A DNA stretch of 56,014 nucleotides from Flammeovirgaceae bacterium UBA7330 (GTDB lineage Bacteria; Bacteroidota; Bacteroidia; Cytophagales; Cyclobacteriaceae): contig DKPQ01000016.1 in the NCBI GenBank assembly GCA_002471275.1, forward strand, positions 1 through 56,014, written 5' to 3'. The position numbers and the translations under genes were made by a program. Within the stretch, counting starts at the first letter, position 1, and each line of letters opens with the position of its first letter. The notes under the pieces are model-generated. The model saw nothing but the letters and a program-made list of their open reading frames with translations. It did not search any database and was not told where the DNA came from. Positions 52,928 through 56,014 of the stretch are shown here, piece by piece.

Positions 52928-53899
52928 TTACCAGGTTCTATTCTTCAGCATCTCCTGGATTTGTTCTTTTGGTACAGGAAGCTCATCGATGTGATCATTA
53001 AGCCACTGTGAAAAATCCTTTTCGATCTCGTCGGACCAGCGGTTGTCTATCTGCCCCGGGGTATATTTCTGTTCTCTCAGGCGCTGGTGACCAAACATAT
53101 CACGTAGCCTGACCACCTCAGACACCTTCACCACTTTTTCAGCAAGATGCGGAGGAATAAAGATCACACCACCATCTCTGCCCAGCACGATATCCCCGGG
53201 GATCACCATAGCATCTCCGATCCTGGTGGGGGTGTTGATACCTACGAGGGTGGTGTTTAGGGCTCCGTCCGGGTTATTGAGGTGATGCGAAGGGTGATAA
53301 GTCCTGAAAAACGAGGTGAAGCCACCTATTTCTTTGAGTCCGTCAATGTCGCGTAGGGCTCCATTGTAGACGATCCCATTGCCCGTCTTGGCAAAGATGG
53401 AATTGCCCAGGTTGTCACCTATGGTGGGGCCGTCCTCTTTGAGTCCGAACTGATCTACCACATAGACATCACGCTTTACCAGCAAGTCGATCGTCCAGGC
53501 ATTTTGCGATTTGATGCGGCCATCCCGGTTGTGGCCCCGATCATCAATCACCCGATGTACATCAGGTCTGCCCGGCATAAACGTGGCCGTCACGGCCCTG
53601 CCTACCAGCACGCTGTCCGGGTTGATGGTCATCCAGCCGTCAGCATATTGATGTTTGAAATTTTCACCTTTTAGCACCGCCCAGGCTTCTTCCAGCGTGA
53701 CCAGCTTCATCCTGTCCAGGATGGCATCAGGCACTTTTGGGCGACCGTCAGAAAATCGTTCTCCTTTCCACTCAGGTGTCAGAAAAATGAGTTCTTCCTT
53801 GGAGATCTGTTGTGCCTGGGCACCAAACGAGAGGAAAAAAAGACAGCATATTACGGGTAGATATGCAGTGAATCTAAGATTGGGGCTGATCATATTCAC
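52928..53899 (-). CDS. Exported RraA/HMG-aldolase-family protein
   Basis: A 323-residue protein of the RraA / 4-hydroxy-4-methyl-2-oxoglutarate aldolase-like fold. The active-site region is GNGIVYNGALRDIDGLKEIG, with Arg183-Asp184 matching the family's substrate and metal residues. VIPGDIVLGRDGGVIFIPP corresponds to the second conserved strand. A signal peptide (about 1-29, ending AQAQ) places it in the periplasm, unlike cytoplasmic RraA. Next to the acid-sugar dehydratase gene, it may cleave a keto-acid product of that enzyme. That coupling is inferred. Confidence 0.85.
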   Translation of the reverse strand: MNMISPNLRFTAYLPVICCLFFLSFGAQAQQISKEELIFLTPEWKGERFSDGRPKVPDAILDRMKLVTLEEAWAVLKGENFKHQYADGWMTINPDSVLVGRAVTATFMPGRPDVHRVIDDRGHNRDGRIKSQNAWTIDLLVKRDVYVVDQFGLKEDGPTIGDNLGNSIFAKTGNGIVYNGALRDIDGLKEIGGFTSFFRTYHPSHHLNNPDGALNTTLVGINTPTRIGDAMVIPGDIVLGRDGGVIFIPPHLAEKVVKVSEVVRLRDMFGHQRLREQKYTPGQIDNRWSDEIEKDFSQWLNDHIDELPVPKEQIQEMLKNRTW

Positions 53900-53991
53900 A
53901 GGGTTGGGTTAATGATTAGGAAAGTATTTTACTGGAAATTATTGACTTATCAAAGTGAAAAAGTTTTAATGTAGGTCAGTACCTTCGGGAC

Positions 53992-54561
53992 TTACTCCGG
54001 TGTAATCATGATATGCGCCCGGTGTGTCCCGGGATTCATGATCCATGGAGCACCCGGACCTATGGGGGCCGGAGACAAACCCGTGGACTCGGCGGTGGCA
54101 TAGGGGATATACACCACAAAGCGCACTTTGAGGTTTTGTACTTCGCCTGCATCATCCACTTCGCCATTGGCTACATAAAGCGTACTCTTATCCGGCATGG
54201 GAAGGGATCCGCTTTTCACTTCCTCCTCCCGAATGTCGAAAATCTCGCCAGACTCTTTCCCTTGTTTTCGCAATTCTCTTCCTCGTGCCATGTAAGGTTC
54301 CAGTTCTTTGTGATAGGCAGCCACACTGAATCCTTCTTTTTTAGGATCATCCCCCAGGCAGATAAACTCATTTGTCCCCTGACGTAGTGTTACCAATTCC
54401 CCTGCAGGGTTATAGCCTAAAACCGTGGCCTGCTCGCGGTACACTTCCGGAAGTGCCAGCACTGCAGTTTTGAGCTGCCACGCTTTGGAAGGGATCTCTC
54501 CTGACTGGGCATTGCCACATACGAGAGTGCAGATCATGACGAGGGTAAAGAAAGACCTCAT
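53992..54561 (-). CDS. Conserved exported protein of unknown function
   Basis: A 189-residue protein with a signal peptide (about 1-18, ending CGNAQ). It has a mixed alpha/beta body with EFICLGDDP, AAYHKELEPYMARGRELRKQG and VRFVVYIPYATAESTGL, and a tail GAPWIMNPGTHRAHIMI. Such His-Trp-rich tails suggest a ligand or metal site, but I cannot name the family. It is upstream of and in line with the RraA-like and dehydratase genes (gap 92 bp), so it may be the first gene of that unit. Confidence 0.7.
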   Translation of the reverse strand: MRSFFTLVMICTLVCGNAQSGEIPSKAWQLKTAVLALPEVYREQATVLGYNPAGELVTLRQGTNEFICLGDDPKKEGFSVAAYHKELEPYMARGRELRKQGKESGEIFDIREEEVKSGSLPMPDKSTLYVANGEVDDAGEVQNLKVRFVVYIPYATAESTGLSPAPIGPGAPWIMNPGTHRAHIMITPE

Positions 54562-55078
54562 AGGATTTGTTGCTTGTTTAGTGATTGAAGATACGAAAAT
54601 TAATTCCTCAATTCAATGGTTGGACTTGTTACCTGTTCGCCTTATCTCTTTTCTCCTTTAATTTTTTTGGTTGTTCGGCTAAGTAGGTACGTTCCGAAAG
54701 CAAGAAGTCGTGATTCATTTGCACTGAATGTGGCTGGAATTGGCAAGATGACAGTATTTGATTCCCTTTCAAAATTGCTCATTTCGCAGGTTCATTTTTA
54801 GATTTTATTACCTAACGTTTATTTAGTTTACCACAATCCAATTTCATTCATTATCAGTTCATACAGGGTAGCAGTCAGGGAGCTAAGACAGACCCTTCAC
54901 AGCCGTACTTTAGACTTCATTCTCTTATTCTATGCCATAATACGCTCCGGTAAGGCTCTCCAGCCTCATTAATCCAAATAATCAGAAGAACTAAATCCGA
55001 TTGTAATAATAGATCTTCATCTGTCAAACTTTATCATTGGGAGGGGTTGCGCAACGTCAACGTCTGTTAGGTCTCGTT
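54562..55078. other. Intergenic gap of about 500 bp
   Basis: I see no gene with a sensible product in either strand. The sequence is AT-rich with scattered short open frames, probably holding the promoter of the exported-protein gene on the left side. No tRNA, clear hairpin terminator or repeated element was recognised. Confidence 0.5.
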
Positions 55079-55981
55079 TTAGTCCTTAAGAAAGTGTTCG
55101 TTAATGTTGTCCGTAACCAGTGGAAGGAATTCAGCCGCTTCAAATTGTGAGGGGTTTATCATTCCGACAAATTCATTTGAGATGAAGATCTGGTTTTCAG
55201 TCACAAATCGTACTCGCAATTTCGTCCTGAATTCACCGTCATATCTGTAAATTTTTGAGATTAAGTAATGTGATGGCAGAAGTTTCTCAGACCAGAAACT
55301 GTTTCCACATACAGCGCGATAATCGATGTATTCAATTGGTTTCCATTCTCCCTGGTCGTTCTTCGCTTCTTGAATCATAAAAACCCACCCTTCTTGAGTG
55401 TCAATATTCCATATAGAATCTGAAATGTTCTCAATTAATACTGGATAGCCTTCTACCATATTAGTTGACGGACTGTAATACTTATCCAAAAAGTCTAGTT
55501 CTGATTCATAAATCTCCCTGACAGATTCACCGCCATGAAGGTTGACTATTGCGTTATCCGTGTAATCTGGGATTGAGATAATTTGACTTGTATCAACACG
55601 TATTAGAAGACCTGATCCAAATGAATATGGCTTAATTGCCTCTGTAACAGTGGGTGGCGGGGGTGGCTGTTCGTTTGGAGGAATTTCATCATCAAAAACC
55701 AAGTCAATGGTTATTGAGGTTGTATCAAAGACTTCATCTACGTCATAAATTATTGGTGCATGACTATGAGTGACACTATCATTTCGATAGTTGATGTTGT
55801 CAAAAGTCTCCGGTCGGAATGTTTCAAAGTTGTCTGAAATGCCAATAATTTCAAATCCACCTTGGATCATGTGAATTGTTGAGAGGTTGCCATTAGGTTC
55901 AAGCGGATCAAGAATTACTGGAAACTTCTGCCCAAAAGCGGAGAAACTCAGAATTAACAATATGACTGGCAATGTTCGCAT
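55079..55981 (-). CDS. Exported hypothetical protein with proline-rich linker
   Basis: A 300-residue protein with a signal peptide (about 1-17, ending SAFG) and a Pro-rich stretch (NEQPPPPPTV, about 103-112) joining two parts. The C-terminal region has a beta-rich IENISDSIWNIDTQEGWVFMI and a YDGEFRTKLRVRFVTENQIF pattern, as in carbohydrate-active or gliding-associated envelope proteins. No family is recognised. Its ATG lies at 55979-55981, only 33 bp from the window end, so its promoter is partly outside. Confidence 0.75.
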   Translation of the reverse strand: MRTLPVILLILSFSAFGQKFPVILDPLEPNGNLSTIHMIQGGFEIIGISDNFETFRPETFDNINYRNDSVTHSHAPIIYDVDEVFDTTSITIDLVFDDEIPPNEQPPPPPTVTEAIKPYSFGSGLLIRVDTSQIISIPDYTDNAIVNLHGGESVREIYESELDFLDKYYSPSTNMVEGYPVLIENISDSIWNIDTQEGWVFMIQEAKNDQGEWKPIEYIDYRAVCGNSFWSEKLLPSHYLISKIYRYDGEFRTKLRVRFVTENQIFISNEFVGMINPSQFEAAEFLPLVTDNINEHFLKD

Positions 55982-56014
55982 ATGAGACCTAACCTTTAGC
56001 TTCCCTTCATATAA

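Noticed and set aside
1..56014. CRISPR array or retron/DGR
   Set aside because: No regularly spaced repeats with unique spacers were seen, and no reverse transcriptase or cas-type gene is present.

Overview
The window looks like a chromosome segment of a Bacteroidota bacterium, most likely a Cytophagales/Fulvivirgaceae-like gliding or marine lineage. This is inferred from a type IX secretion sorting domain, a fused MurF-alanine racemase, Bacteroidota-type mobilisation proteins and tyrosine recombinase, and dispersed intergenic repeats typical of the phylum. No species can be named from the sequence alone.

Left part (1 to about 31,654): the right-hand portion of an integrated, mobilisable element that carries a defence island. 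It opens with a mobilisation cassette (MobC, a MobA-type relaxase, a membrane accessory protein, an excisionase-like HTH protein and two unknowns). An AbiE-type nucleotidyltransferase toxin-antitoxin pair follows. Next comes a tightly overlapping three-gene operon of two nucleoid-associated (NdpA-like) proteins around a membrane protein, followed by the first 36 or so codons of a UvrD-type helicase that is cut off just after Walker A. A divergent WYL regulator then faces a type I restriction-modification operon (hsdM, a HEPN-like insert, hsdS, hsdR, a 510-residue unknown). After it lie an rmuC-like gene and a large two-gene module read as Druantia type III (DruH/DruE). A 19-bp palindrome in front of the WYL/hsdM promoter recurs almost unchanged in front of rmuC, which suggests one regulator controls both blocks. 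Beyond druE lie about 1.7 kb of mostly non-coding, partly decayed DNA (nuclease pseudogene, nested inverted repeats, two small ORFs, a pseudo-tRNA), then the integrase. The right boundary is a displaced 3' half of tRNA-His(GTG), so the intact tRNA-His and left end should lie outside the window to the left.

Middle part (about 31,655 to 38,611): chromosomal genes. An MscS channel and a small exported protein precede two paralogous OmpR-family two-component systems that flank a secreted T9SS-sorted protein. Both kinase promoters carry TTAAC repeats at 10-11 bp spacing, the format expected for an OmpR/PhoB-type regulator. A tRNA-Val(GAC) follows.

Right part (38,760 to the end): housekeeping and metabolic genes. 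These are a universal stress protein, a tandem GNAT protein, murF-alr, purK-purE, two exported TPR proteins separated by copies of a dispersed repeat, a small membrane protein, and genes for sugar or sugar-acid handling (Gfo/Idh/MocA oxidoreductase, enolase-superfamily dehydratase, exported RraA-like protein). A short XRE regulator sits behind a sigma-54-like promoter. No CRISPR array, rRNA or complete insertion sequence was seen.
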